A stretch of DNA of 64,000 bases from Azospirillum endophyticum (lineage in GTDB: Bacteria; Pseudomonadota; Alphaproteobacteria; Azospirillales; Azospirillaceae). The notes below the pieces were generated by a model. That model searched no databases. It saw only the letters and a program-made list of their open reading frames with translations, and was not told the origin of the DNA. The DNA lies in contig NZ_JAENHM010000025.1 of NCBI RefSeq assembly GCF_016595245.1, forward strand, positions 124,001-188,000, written 5' to 3'. Of this stretch, positions 40,073 through 48,686 are shown in pieces. The stretch's first letter is position 1, and each line of letters starts with the position of its first letter. Made by a program: the position numbers and the translations under genes.

Positions 40073-41059
40073 TTATGCAGATGCCCCCAGCGATCTGTTG
40101 CGGGCTGCACCCGGCGGTTGACCCGTCACCCGTTTGAAGGCGCGGCTGAAGGCGGCCTGAGAGCCGTACCCCAGGCGGTATGCCGCGGTCTCGATCGGCA
40201 TGTTCTCGCGCCCGATCCATTGCGCGGCGAGCCGCATCCGCAGTTCGGTGACATACTGAAGCGGCGTCATGCCGGTAACCGTCAAAAAGCGTTCGGCAAA
40301 GACCGATCGGGAGCTCCCCATTTCCGCAGCCAGCTGGGCCACCGTCCAATCGCGCCCGGGATCGCGGTGCAGCGCGGCGATGACCCGCCCCAGCCTGGGA
40401 TCGCGCAGCGCCTCCACCCAGCCGCCGGCATCCCCGCAGCCGCATTCCACCCAGCCGCGCACGATGAAGGCCGAGACGACGTCGGCCAGCCGCGCCAGGA
40501 TCCCGGCGAAGCCGGCGCGTTCGGTTCGCGCCTCCCGTTCCATCACCTCCAGCATCGGCAGGATTTCCGGATTGCGGTCGAGCAGGGTGCCGACCAGCAT
40601 CACCTCCGGCATCAGACCGATCAGCGGGTGCATGGCGCCCAAATCGAGTTCCATGCAGCCGCTGAAGATCACCGTGTCATTGCTGCGGCAGGTACCCGCC
40701 GGGCAGGATTTGATGCTGCCGACCGTTTCACACAACGCCGCTTCGTCGAAGCCGCCAAGCTCCAGCCCCGGCCCGTCGGCGTCGGAAGCCAGATCGTGGG
40801 CGCCGCCCCGCGGCAGCAGGACCGCGTCGCCGGCGCGCAGTTCATGCAACGTCCCCGTCCTGCCGCGCAGAAAGGCGGTTCCGCAGGCCACGAAGTGGAA
40901 CTGCGCCCTCCCCTCGTCCTGGCCGAAACCGATGCCGAAAGGCGGCGCGAACTGCAGCCGCCGGTACTTGACGCCGTAGAGCCGCATGCCGAGCAGCAAC
41001 TCGCTGACGGGATCACGCGGCGTGGGCACGGGGGATGATCTGGCGACGGAAGCGTGCAT
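40073..41059 (-). CDS. AraC-family transcriptional regulator
   Basis: A 328-residue AraC regulator with an N-terminal cupin-like effector domain (about 25-190: FHFVACGTAFLRG, LRAGDAVLLPRGGAHDL) and a C-terminal double helix-turn-helix (DWTVAQLAAEMGSSRSVFAERF and ETAAYRLGYGSQAAFSRAFKRVTGQPPGA, seen as YGSQAAFSRAFKRVTG). It is divergent from an MFS transporter and probably controls it. An ATG at 41098 would add 13 residues; neither start has a strong ribosome site. Confidence 0.9.
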   Translation of the reverse strand: MHASVARSSPVPTPRDPVSELLLGMRLYGVKYRRLQFAPPFGIGFGQDEGRAQFHFVACGTAFLRGRTGTLHELRAGDAVLLPRGGAHDLASDADGPGLELGGFDEAALCETVGSIKSCPAGTCRSNDTVIFSGCMELDLGAMHPLIGLMPEVMLVGTLLDRNPEILPMLEVMEREARTERAGFAGILARLADVVSAFIVRGWVECGCGDAGGWVEALRDPRLGRVIAALHRDPGRDWTVAQLAAEMGSSRSVFAERFLTVTGMTPLQYVTELRMRLAAQWIGRENMPIETAAYRLGYGSQAAFSRAFKRVTGQPPGAARNRSLGASA

Positions 41060-41166
41060 GTCCAGACGTCCGATCAAAAACTTCGGACGGTATGGCATGG
41101 ATCGTCCGCCGCTTCAAGCATAGCCTGCAATGCAGCAAAACCACCTTGGAACGAGGGGAGAGAGAC

Positions 41167-42339
41167 ATGAGCCATTTGGAGAAGCCGGCCTGGGGCGCGG
41201 TTTTCTCGATGTCCATGGGTGTCTTCGGGCTGGTCGGAGCGGAATTCCTGCCTGCCAGCCTGTTGACGCCGATGGCGGCCGATCTTGGAGTTTCCGAAGG
41301 ACTGGCGGGTCAGGCGGTGACGGCAACCGCGGCCGTGGCGTTGGTGACCAGCCTGCTGATCGCCACGGCGACCCGGCGGATCGATCGGCGGACCGTGCTG
41401 CTGGCATTTTCGGTGTTGCTGATCGCCTCCAATCTCGCCGTCGCCTTCGCACCGAATCTGCCGGTCCTTCTGCTGGGACGTGTGTTGCTGGGCGTGGCGC
41501 TCGGTGGTTTCTGGACCATGGCCGCGGCGACGGCCATGCGTCTGGTGCCGCCCCATCTGGTTCCGCGCGCGCTGTCGATCATGTTCAGCGGCGTTTCGGC
41601 GGCCACCGTGTTCGCGGCTCCGCTCGGCAGCTATGTCGGCGGGTTGATCGGCTGGCGGCCCGTCTTCCTGCTGGGCGCCGTCCTGGGGCTTCTTGCCCTG
41701 GCGGTACAGGCGGCGACGCTTCCGCGTATGGCGCCGAGCGGACATGCACGGCTGCGCACGCTGCTCGATGTGCTGACCCGGCCCGGCGTCGGCATCGGCA
41801 TGCTGGCGGTGGTCCTGGTCTTCACCGGGCATTTCGCCTTCTTCACCTACATCAGGCCGTTCCTCGAAACGGTGACCAGCGTCGGGCTCGACGGCGTTTC
41901 CGGTATTCTCCTGGGCTTCGGAATCGCCAATTTCGTCGGAACCGCGCTGGGCGGCATGCTGCTGGAGCGCAACATGCGCCTGACGCTGATCGCCATGCCG
42001 CTGCTGATGGCGCTGCTCGGCCTGGCGCTGGCAAGCGCGGGTGGTTCGCCGACCATCGATTCCGTTCTGGTGACGCTGTGGGGCCTCGCCTTCGGAGCGG
42101 TTCCGGTGGCCTGGTCGACATGGATCACCCGTGCCGTGCCCGACGAGGCGGAGAGCGCCGGCGGCCTGATCGTCGCCGCGGTGCAACTCGCCATCGCCAC
42201 GGGAGCTGCGGCGGGGGGAGCCATTTTCGGAGTCAGCGGCGTGACCGGGGTCTTCACCATGGCCGGAGCGGTGCTGCTGATCGCCGTCCTGACGATCCTG
42301 CTCGGCGTCCGTCCCCGGACGGCCGACACCGCCTGCTGA
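41167..42339 (+). CDS. MFS transporter, sugar/nucleoside efflux type (DHA1)
   Basis: A 390-residue major facilitator protein with twelve predicted helices. It has FGLVGAEFLPASLLTPMAADLGVSEG at the first loop (seen as GAEFLPASLLTPMAADLG), the motif ATRRIDRRTVLLA and LLGRVLLGVALGGFW, close to the arabinose/purine-nucleoside efflux group. A GGGGAGAG ribosome site precedes the ATG. Exported substrate unknown; AraC neighbour is the likely regulator. Confidence 0.9.
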   Translation: MSHLEKPAWGAVFSMSMGVFGLVGAEFLPASLLTPMAADLGVSEGLAGQAVTATAAVALVTSLLIATATRRIDRRTVLLAFSVLLIASNLAVAFAPNLPVLLLGRVLLGVALGGFWTMAAATAMRLVPPHLVPRALSIMFSGVSAATVFAAPLGSYVGGLIGWRPVFLLGAVLGLLALAVQAATLPRMAPSGHARLRTLLDVLTRPGVGIGMLAVVLVFTGHFAFFTYIRPFLETVTSVGLDGVSGILLGFGIANFVGTALGGMLLERNMRLTLIAMPLLMALLGLALASAGGSPTIDSVLVTLWGLAFGAVPVAWSTWITRAVPDEAESAGGLIVAAVQLAIATGAAAGGAIFGVSGVTGVFTMAGAVLLIAVLTILLGVRPRTADTAC

Positions 42340-42383
42340 CATCTCTCCCCCACCCGACACCCTCGGAGGGAACGACATCTCCC

Positions 42384-42432
42384 GGACCGTCGGTCGCCCC
42401 CGTGGCGACCGACGGTCCGTCACGGTTTTTTT
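42384..42432 (+). terminator. Rho-independent terminator after the MFS gene
   Basis: A perfect 15-bp stem (GGACCGTCGGTCGCC with GGCGACCGACGGTCC) with a 5-base loop, followed by GTCACGG and seven T. It lies 45 bp after the stop. Confidence 0.9.
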
Positions 42433-42501
42433 GCACCGCATCAATCCAGCCATGCGACGAGCGGGGGCTCCACCTCATCGCTCCCCCTTGCCGGATTTAG
42501 A

Positions 42502-42528
42502 TAGCAAACCTATTAAATAGGAATGCTA
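42502..42528 (+). promoter_or_regulatory. 27-bp palindrome over the marR start codon
   Basis: Outer arms TAGCA/TGCTA and inner arms CCTAT/ATAGG are symmetric about TAA. The site covers the ATG of the MarR gene at 42523-42525, a layout expected of an autoregulatory MarR operator. Confidence 0.65.
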
Positions 42529-42975
42529 CAAGATAAGGCTCTGCGCCTTCCTCCCAATTTCGGCCTGCACCTGTTCCGCGCCTCCCATCTCTGGCGGCGC
42601 GCGGCGAACAAGGTGCTGGCGGACAGCGGCTTCTCCAGCTCAGCCATCACGCCGCTGATGCTTCTGGCCGAACTCGGCGACGGGTTGCGTCAGCGCGAGC
42701 TGGCTGAGGAGATGGCGGTCGAAGGCCCGTCCCTCGTGCGGCTGCTCGACGGGCTGGAGACGGCCGGCCTGCTGGAACGGCGCGAGGATCCCGGTGACCG
42801 CCGGGCGAAGACCCTGCACATGACCGACGCCGGCCGTCATCTGTTGCTGCAGGTGAACGAGGCGTTGAACGACGTCCGCCAGCGGCTGATGGCAGAGGCG
42901 ACGGAGGCCGATGTGGAGGCCTGCTATCGCGTGCTGTCCATCATCGAGACCAACGCCAAGCGCGAACAGACCTGA
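42523..42975 (+). CDS. MarR-family repressor of the FUSC efflux genes
   Basis: A 150-residue MarR regulator with the winged helix at about 50-105 (LRQRELAEEMAVEGPSLVRLLDGLE, REDPGDRRAKTLHMTDAG). Its start codon lies inside a 27-bp palindrome and only AGGA directly adjacent could serve as ribosome site, so the message may be leaderless or poorly translated. It is followed by the HlyD-FUSC-DUF1656 genes, the usual set under MarR control with an aromatic acid or phenolic ligand. Confidence 0.9.
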   Translation: MLQDKALRLPPNFGLHLFRASHLWRRAANKVLADSGFSSSAITPLMLLAELGDGLRQRELAEEMAVEGPSLVRLLDGLETAGLLERREDPGDRRAKTLHMTDAGRHLLLQVNEALNDVRQRLMAEATEADVEACYRVLSIIETNAKREQT

Positions 42976-43065
42976 CCGCTGCGTTTTTCCCGAAGCGCGA
43001 CGCAGCCGGTTCCGGCCGCGCTGCGTTTCCGGTTGCATCGCTGCGGTGATCGAGGAACCAAGACC

Positions 43066-43983
43066 GTGACACTCCTTCCTTCCTTCCGGGCGGTGGCCCG
43101 AATCGCCGTGACCCTGCTGCTGACCGTGGCGGCGGTCGGCGGCGGTTTGTGGCTGTGGGACTATTACATGAACGAGCCCTGGACCCGGGACGGCCGCGTC
43201 CGTGCCGACATCGTCCAGGTCTCCCCGGACGTCGCCGGTCTGGTGACCGATGTGCGCGTGACCGACAACCAGCTGGTCCACAAGGGCGATGTGCTGTTCG
43301 TCGTCGATCCCGGCCGCTATAGGCTGGCGGTGGAGCAGGCGCAGGCCAATTTGGACAGCGCCAAGGCCGAACTGGCCTATCGCACCGCCGAAGCGCATCG
43401 CTACCAGCAGCTCGGCAACAACGTCGTCTCCACCGCACAGCGGCAGGAGGTGACGTCGGCGATGGCCAAGGCCGCCGCCGCCGCCAAGCAGACCGAAGCG
43501 GCGCTCGACCTCGCCCGCTTCAACCTGGACCGGACGGAGGTCAAGGCGACCGTCGACGGCTATGTGACCAACCTGCAGATGATGACCGGCAACTACGTCG
43601 CCGCCGGCCAGGCGGTGGTGGCGCTGATCGACAGCCATTCCTTCTATGTCATGGGCTATTTCGAGGAAACGAAGCTGCCGCGCATCCATGTCGGCGCCCC
43701 CGTCTCCGTCCGGATCATGGGCTCGGGCGCGGAATTGCGCGGCCGGATCGACAGCATCACCCGCGCCATCGTCGACCGCGACCGGGCGGAGGGCACCGGT
43801 CTGGTCGCCAACGTCAACCCGACCTTCAACTGGGTGCGGTTGGCCCAGCGCATTCCCGTACGCATCGCGTTGGACGACATGCCGGACTCGCTGCAACTGG
43901 TCGCCGGACGGACCGCGACCGTGTCGGTGGTGGGGACGCCGGACGGATCGCCGAAGGTCGCCCAACTGCCAGCCGGGCAGTGA
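43066..43983 (+). CDS. HlyD/EmrA-type membrane fusion protein of FUSC efflux system
   Basis: A 305-residue periplasmic adaptor with one N-terminal membrane helix (VARIAVTLLLTVAAVGGGLW), a split biotinyl-lipoyl domain (WTRDGRVRADIVQVSPDVAGLV ... TEVKATVDGYVTNL, seen as VRADIVQVSPDVAGLV) and a helical hairpin rich in Ala. It resembles the AaeA/FusE adaptors. GTG at 43066 is chosen because GAGGAA lies 9 bases before it; a TTG at 43033 is less likely. No outer-membrane channel gene is nearby. Confidence 0.88.
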   Translation: MTLLPSFRAVARIAVTLLLTVAAVGGGLWLWDYYMNEPWTRDGRVRADIVQVSPDVAGLVTDVRVTDNQLVHKGDVLFVVDPGRYRLAVEQAQANLDSAKAELAYRTAEAHRYQQLGNNVVSTAQRQEVTSAMAKAAAAAKQTEAALDLARFNLDRTEVKATVDGYVTNLQMMTGNYVAAGQAVVALIDSHSFYVMGYFEETKLPRIHVGAPVSVRIMGSGAELRGRIDSITRAIVDRDRAEGTGLVANVNPTFNWVRLAQRIPVRIALDDMPDSLQLVAGRTATVSVVGTPDGSPKVAQLPAGQ

Positions 43984-43993
43984 GCGCGCGCCG

Positions 43994-46069
43994 ATGCCCA
44001 AACTCCCTTCCTTCGACGAACTGGTCTTTTCGCTGAAATCCTTCGCGGCCTCCATGCTGGCGCTCTACATCGCCTTCGGCATGGGGCTGCCGCGCCCGTT
44101 CTGGGCGATGCTGACCGCCTATGTGGTCTCGAGCCCGCTGTCGGGCACCGTGCGGTCGAAGGCGGTGTACCGCGTCGCCGGCACGGTGGCGGGCAGCATC
44201 GCCGCCCTCGTCCTGACGGTCGAGCTGGTCAACGCGCCGGAACTGCTGTCGCTGGCGGTCGGGCTTTGGGTCGGCGGCTGCCTGTTCGTCTCGCTGCTGG
44301 ACCGCACGCCGCGCAGCTACGCCTTCATGCTGGCCGGCTATACCGTCGGCCTGATCGTCTTCCCCGGCGTCGCCAGTCCGGAAGCGATCTTCGACACCGG
44401 GCTGGCCCGGGTGGAGGAGATCATCCTCGGCATCGTCTGCGCCACCGTGGTTCACAGCGTGATCCTGCCGCGCGGCATGGGGCCGGTGCTGCTCGGCAAG
44501 CTCGACGCGGCGTTGCGCGATGCGGAACGCTGGACGCTCGATGCGCTGGAACAGGTCGGGACCGACGCCCGCCTGCGCGACCGCCACAAGATGGCTGCCG
44601 ACCTGACCGAGTTGCGGGTCATGACCACCCACCTGCCCTACGACACCTCCGAACTGCGCTGGATGACCCGGCCGATGCGGGCGTTGCAGGACCGGATGGT
44701 CTATCTGCTGCCGGTGCTGACCGCCGTGCATGACAGGCTGGCCGCGTTGCGGCGGCCGGACGGCGCGCCGCCGCCGGACGTGGCCCCGGTCGTGGCCGCG
44801 GTGCGGGACTGGATCGCCGCCGGTGCCGCCGCCGATCCGGCGGAAGCGGGCCGGCTGATCGGCCGGCTCGATCGGCTGGAGGCCGCGGAGACGGGGGAAT
44901 CGACCGGCGGGTGGGAGGCCGCGACACGCTTCAGCTTCATCCGGCGCCTGCGGTCCCTGGTCGAAATCCACCGGGACTGCCGCGACCTGCGGGCGCGCAT
45001 CGCGTCCGGCGACCACGCCCTGCCCGACCATCTCGACCCGCTGGCCCGCAAACGGTCGCGCGGCGTCTTCCACCTGGACCATGGCATGGCGGCGTGGTCG
45101 GCGGCGGCGGCCCTGCTCGGTATCACCACCGTCTGCGCCTTCTGGATCCTGACCGGCTGGTCGTCCGGTTCGGCGGCGGCGATGATGGTGGCGGTCTTCA
45201 CCTGCTTCTTCGCCTCCTTCGACGATCCGGTGCCCGGCATCCGGCTGTTCCTGGTCTACACGCTGGCCTCGCTGCCGCTGTCGGCCTTCTATCTGCTGGT
45301 GGTGCTGCCGTCCTTCGACAGCTTCCCGATGCTGGTGCTGTGCCTGGCGCCGACGCTGGTGCCGCTGGGGATCTTCGTCGCCCGGCCGGCGACGATGGGC
45401 AAGGCGATGGCGTTGATCTTCGGTGTCGGCGGCTCGCTCAGCCTGCTCGACACCGGCAATGGCGACTTCGCCTCCTTCCTGAACAGCAGCATCGGACAGA
45501 TCGCCGGCATCGTCACCGCCATGCTGGTCACCCGCATGTGCCGGTCGGTCGGAGCCGCCTGGAGCGCGCGCCGCCTGCTGCATGTCGGCTGGCGCGAGAT
45601 CGCCGATCTGGCGCGGATGCGCGGCGTGCCGGCGAATGACGGATTCGAGAGCCGCATGCTGGACCGCGTCGGGCTGTTGTCCGCCCGGCTGGCCCAGGCC
45701 GGCGGGTCGGTGGATGTCGATGCCATCGACGCGGTGCGCGACCTGCGCGTCGGACTGAACATCGTGGAGCTTCAGCGGGCGCGGCCGGTGCTGGGCCGTG
45801 CGGGTGGGCCGGCGCTGGAGCGGCTGCTGCGCGGCGTCGCCGCCCATTTCCGCGCCCTGTCCGCCAAGCGCCCGGACCCGGCGCCGGCCGAACTGCTGGA
45901 CAGCATGGACAATCTGCTGTCGGCGATCGGCGCGGTCCCGCCCTGCCCCGAGCGCAACGGCGCCGTGGTGGCGCTTGCCTCGCTGCGCCGCAGCCTGTTC
46001 CCGGACGCCGCCCTGGTGGCGCTGCCGCCGTTCCAAGAAACCATGCATCAGGAAAGGGCACGGGCATGA
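43994..46069 (+). CDS. FUSC-family (fusaric acid resistance type) inner membrane transporter
   Basis: A 691-residue protein with the two membrane bundles of the FUSC family, helices at about 15-165 (SMLALYIAFGMGLPRPFWAMLTAYVV, seen as AFGMGLPRPFWAMLTAYVV) and at about 355-510, each followed by a cytoplasmic domain. Such AaeB-like proteins export aromatic acids. It starts 10 bp after the adaptor gene, and its stop overlaps the DUF1656 start. Confidence 0.9.
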   Translation: MPKLPSFDELVFSLKSFAASMLALYIAFGMGLPRPFWAMLTAYVVSSPLSGTVRSKAVYRVAGTVAGSIAALVLTVELVNAPELLSLAVGLWVGGCLFVSLLDRTPRSYAFMLAGYTVGLIVFPGVASPEAIFDTGLARVEEIILGIVCATVVHSVILPRGMGPVLLGKLDAALRDAERWTLDALEQVGTDARLRDRHKMAADLTELRVMTTHLPYDTSELRWMTRPMRALQDRMVYLLPVLTAVHDRLAALRRPDGAPPPDVAPVVAAVRDWIAAGAAADPAEAGRLIGRLDRLEAAETGESTGGWEAATRFSFIRRLRSLVEIHRDCRDLRARIASGDHALPDHLDPLARKRSRGVFHLDHGMAAWSAAAALLGITTVCAFWILTGWSSGSAAAMMVAVFTCFFASFDDPVPGIRLFLVYTLASLPLSAFYLLVVLPSFDSFPMLVLCLAPTLVPLGIFVARPATMGKAMALIFGVGGSLSLLDTGNGDFASFLNSSIGQIAGIVTAMLVTRMCRSVGAAWSARRLLHVGWREIADLARMRGVPANDGFESRMLDRVGLLSARLAQAGGSVDVDAIDAVRDLRVGLNIVELQRARPVLGRAGGPALERLLRGVAAHFRALSAKRPDPAPAELLDSMDNLLSAIGAVPPCPERNGAVVALASLRRSLFPDAALVALPPFQETMHQERARA

Positions 46070-46275
46070 CCGGTGAAATCGACCTCTACGGCCTGTTCCT
46101 GCCGCCGCTGCTGATCCTGGCCGTGGTGGCCTGGGCGGTCTCGGCCCTGTTGCGCCGCGGCCTGCGCTCCGTCGGCGCCTATGGCTGGGTCTGGCATGCG
46201 CCGTTGTTCGACTTCGCGCTCTACGTGCTGGTCCTGAGCGGGCTGGCCGGCTTGTGGTCGGTCTGGTCGACCTGA
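46066..46275 (+). CDS. DUF1656 small membrane protein of FUSC system
   Basis: A 69-residue protein with two helices (LFLPPLLILAVVAWAVSALL and FDFALYVLVLSGLAGLW). DUF1656 proteins (AaeX-like) accompany HlyD and FUSC proteins. Here the order is HlyD, FUSC, DUF1656 with ATGA coupling to the FUSC gene. Role in the complex unknown. Confidence 0.88.
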   Translation: MTGEIDLYGLFLPPLLILAVVAWAVSALLRRGLRSVGAYGWVWHAPLFDFALYVLVLSGLAGLWSVWST

Positions 46276-46319
46276 AATCGTCCACGCCGCACGCGCTTCG
46301 GCATGCTAGGCTGCGAGCC

Positions 46320-47675
46320 ATGAGCGCCCCCCTGTCGCAGCCTTTTTCCATTCCCGGCATGACGCCCGATGCCGACGCCGAGAGCGCCTGGATCGAGGTG
46401 ATCCGGAAGATGGACGAGACCTATGCGAATCTCGTGACGCAACAGGTGGAGCTGGAGCGGAAGAACGCCGAGCTGGAAGAGGCGCAGGCCTTCATCGCCA
46501 GCGTGCTGGGCTCGATGACCGACGTCCTGATCGCCTGCGACCGCGACGGCCGGATCGAGCAGACCAACCGGGCGGCCGAACGGGCGCTCGGCTGCGCCGG
46601 ACGCGAGCTGACCGGGCGGCCGCTGCGCGAGTTCCTCGACCCCGCCTTCCATCCCGCCTTCGCGCGGCTGTGCAGTGCCGCGCTCCAGCGCGAGGAGGCC
46701 AGCGATGTGGAGCTTTCGCTGCGCGGACCGGCCGGTCCCTTCCCGGTCGCCGTCAACAGTACGGTGCGCTACGACCAGCGCGGCCACGCCATCGGGCTGG
46801 TCCTGGTCGGACGGCCGGTGGGAGAACTGCGTCGTGCCTATCGCGACCTCGCCGCCGCCCATGAGGGGCTGAAGCAGACCCAGCAGCAGCTCGTCCATTC
46901 GGAGAAGATGGCCTCGCTCGGCCGGCTGGTCGCCGGCGTGGCGCATGAGCTGAACAACCCGATCTCCTTCGTCTACGGCAACGCCCATGCCATGCGCCGC
47001 TACGTCGACCGGCTGACCGCCTATCTCGACCGCGTGCATGACGGGGGCGAAGCGGACGAGCTGACCGCGCTGCGCAAGGAGTTGCGCATCGATCGCGCGC
47101 GTGCCGACGCGGCGGCGACGCTGGACGGCATGCTGGAGGGAACGGAGCGGGTGCGCGACATCGTGGCGGAGCTTCGCCGCTTCTCCTCGGAACAGAAGCA
47201 CGCCTCGGAACGCTTTGATCTGACGGCGCTTCTGCGCTCCGCCATCACCTGGGTCGCCAAGGCGCAGATGCCGGACCTGACCGTCGTCTTCGACCTGCCC
47301 GACACGCTGGAGGTCGCCGGCCATTCCGGCCATCTGCATCAGGTCGCCATGAATCTGGTTCAGAACGCCATCGACGCCATGGCCGGTGCCGCGGTCAAGC
47401 GGCTGGAACTGCAGGGACGGGAGGCGGCGGGAACGGTGACCGTCACCATCCGCGACACCGGCCACGGCATTCCCGACGCGATCCTCGGCCGCGTCTTCGA
47501 TCCCTTCTTCACCACCAAGCCGGTCGGCAAGGGCACCGGCCTCGGCCTGTCGATCAGCTACCAGCTGGCGCGCGACCATGGCGGCGAACTGGCCGTCGCG
47601 AACCATCCCGATGGCGGGGCGCTGTTCACCCTGACCTTGCCGGCCGCCGGACAGCGGGAAGGAACTGTGCCATGA
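46320..47675 (+). CDS. hupT: Hydrogen-signal histidine kinase HupT
   Basis: A 451-residue soluble kinase: N-terminal region with a coiled-coil ([20 protein letters not shown]), a PAS domain (about 60-175), then the phosphoacceptor His209 in [17 protein letters not shown] and an ATPase domain with [19 protein letters not shown] and GKGTGLGLS. HupT takes the H2 signal from HupUV and acts on HupR; in Rhodobacter it represses hup genes when H2 is absent. The ATG at 46320 fits the family; its stop overlaps hupU. Confidence 0.92.
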   Translation: MSAPLSQPFSIPGMTPDADAESAWIEVIRKMDETYANLVTQQVELERKNAELEEAQAFIASVLGSMTDVLIACDRDGRIEQTNRAAERALGCAGRELTGRPLREFLDPAFHPAFARLCSAALQREEASDVELSLRGPAGPFPVAVNSTVRYDQRGHAIGLVLVGRPVGELRRAYRDLAAAHEGLKQTQQQLVHSEKMASLGRLVAGVAHELNNPISFVYGNAHAMRRYVDRLTAYLDRVHDGGEADELTALRKELRIDRARADAAATLDGMLEGTERVRDIVAELRRFSSEQKHASERFDLTALLRSAITWVAKAQMPDLTVVFDLPDTLEVAGHSGHLHQVAMNLVQNAIDAMAGAAVKRLELQGREAAGTVTVTIRDTGHGIPDAILGRVFDPFFTTKPVGKGTGLGLSISYQLARDHGGELAVANHPDGGALFTLTLPAAGQREGTVP

Positions 47676-48682
47676 GGGAGCGTCCGTTCTCGGTGCTCTG
47701 GCTGCAATCGGGCGGCTGCGGCGGCTGCACCATGTCGCTGCTCTGCGCCGAATCCCCGGACCTGATGACGCTGCTGGAGACCGCCGGCATCCGCCTGCTC
47801 TGGCACCCCAGCCTGTCGGAGGAGACGGGGGCGGAGGCGGTGGGCCTGTTCGAGCGCATCCTGGCGGGGGAGGAGCCGCTGGACGTCCTGTGCGTGGAGG
47901 GATCGCTCCTGCGCGGGCCGAACGGCACCGGGCGCTTCCATGTGCTGGCGGGGACCGGCCGGCCGACCATCGACTGGGTGCGCGATCTGGCCGCCGCCGC
48001 CGGCACCGTGGTGGCGGTCGGTACCTGCGCCGCCTATGGCGGCATCACCGCGGGCGGCGAGAACATCGCCGACGCCTGCGGCCTGCAATATGAGGGCACG
48101 CGGCGCGGCGGCGCGCTGGACGGAGCGTTCCGGGCGCGGGGCGGTCTGCCGGTGGTGAATGTCGCCGGCTGCCCGACCCATCCCAATTGGGTGACCGAGA
48201 CGCTGATGCTGCTGGCCGAGAACGCCCTGGCGGCCGAGGATCTCGACGTCTACCAGCGCCCGCGCTTCTATGCCGACCATCTGGTCCATCATGGCTGCCC
48301 GCGCAACGAGTATTACGAATACAAGGCGAGCGCCGAGAAGCCGTCGGATCTCGGCTGCCTGATGGAGCATATGGGCTGTCTCGGCACACAGGCGCATGCC
48401 GACTGCAACACCCGCCTGTGGAACGGCGAGGGGTCGTGCACCCGCGGCGGCTATGCCTGCATCAACTGCACGGCACCGGACTTCGAAGAACCGGGACACG
48501 CCTTCCAGCAGACGCCGAAATTCGCCGGCATCCCGATCGGCCTGCCCACCGACATGCCGAAGGCCTGGTTCGTGGCCCTGGCCTCCCTCGCCAAGGCGGC
48601 GACGCCCGAGCGGGTGCGCCGCAACGCCGCCGCCGACCGCATCGTCGTCGCCCCCACCGTCCGCCCCACCCGGAAAGGCTGA
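47672..48682 (+). CDS. hupU: Regulatory [NiFe] hydrogenase small subunit HupU (HoxB-type)
   Basis: A 336-residue iron-sulfur subunit of the H2 sensor. It keeps the cluster Cys residues (QSGGCGGCTMSLL, VGTCAAYGG, VAGCPTHPNW, then HHGCPRNEYYEY, LGCLMEHMGC and INCTAP) but has no Tat signal, which is normal for cytoplasmic regulatory hydrogenases and separates it from HupS. ATGA overlap with hupT. Confidence 0.95.
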   Translation: MRERPFSVLWLQSGGCGGCTMSLLCAESPDLMTLLETAGIRLLWHPSLSEETGAEAVGLFERILAGEEPLDVLCVEGSLLRGPNGTGRFHVLAGTGRPTIDWVRDLAAAAGTVVAVGTCAAYGGITAGGENIADACGLQYEGTRRGGALDGAFRARGGLPVVNVAGCPTHPNWVTETLMLLAENALAAEDLDVYQRPRFYADHLVHHGCPRNEYYEYKASAEKPSDLGCLMEHMGCLGTQAHADCNTRLWNGEGSCTRGGYACINCTAPDFEEPGHAFQQTPKFAGIPIGLPTDMPKAWFVALASLAKAATPERVRRNAAADRIVVAPTVRPTRKG

Positions 48683-48686
48683 GCCG

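Noticed and set aside
43826-46360. Minus-strand open frame of 844 codons opposite the FUSC transporter
   Set aside because: Antisense shadow of a clear family gene; composition (Gln, Arg, His repeats) is not protein-like.
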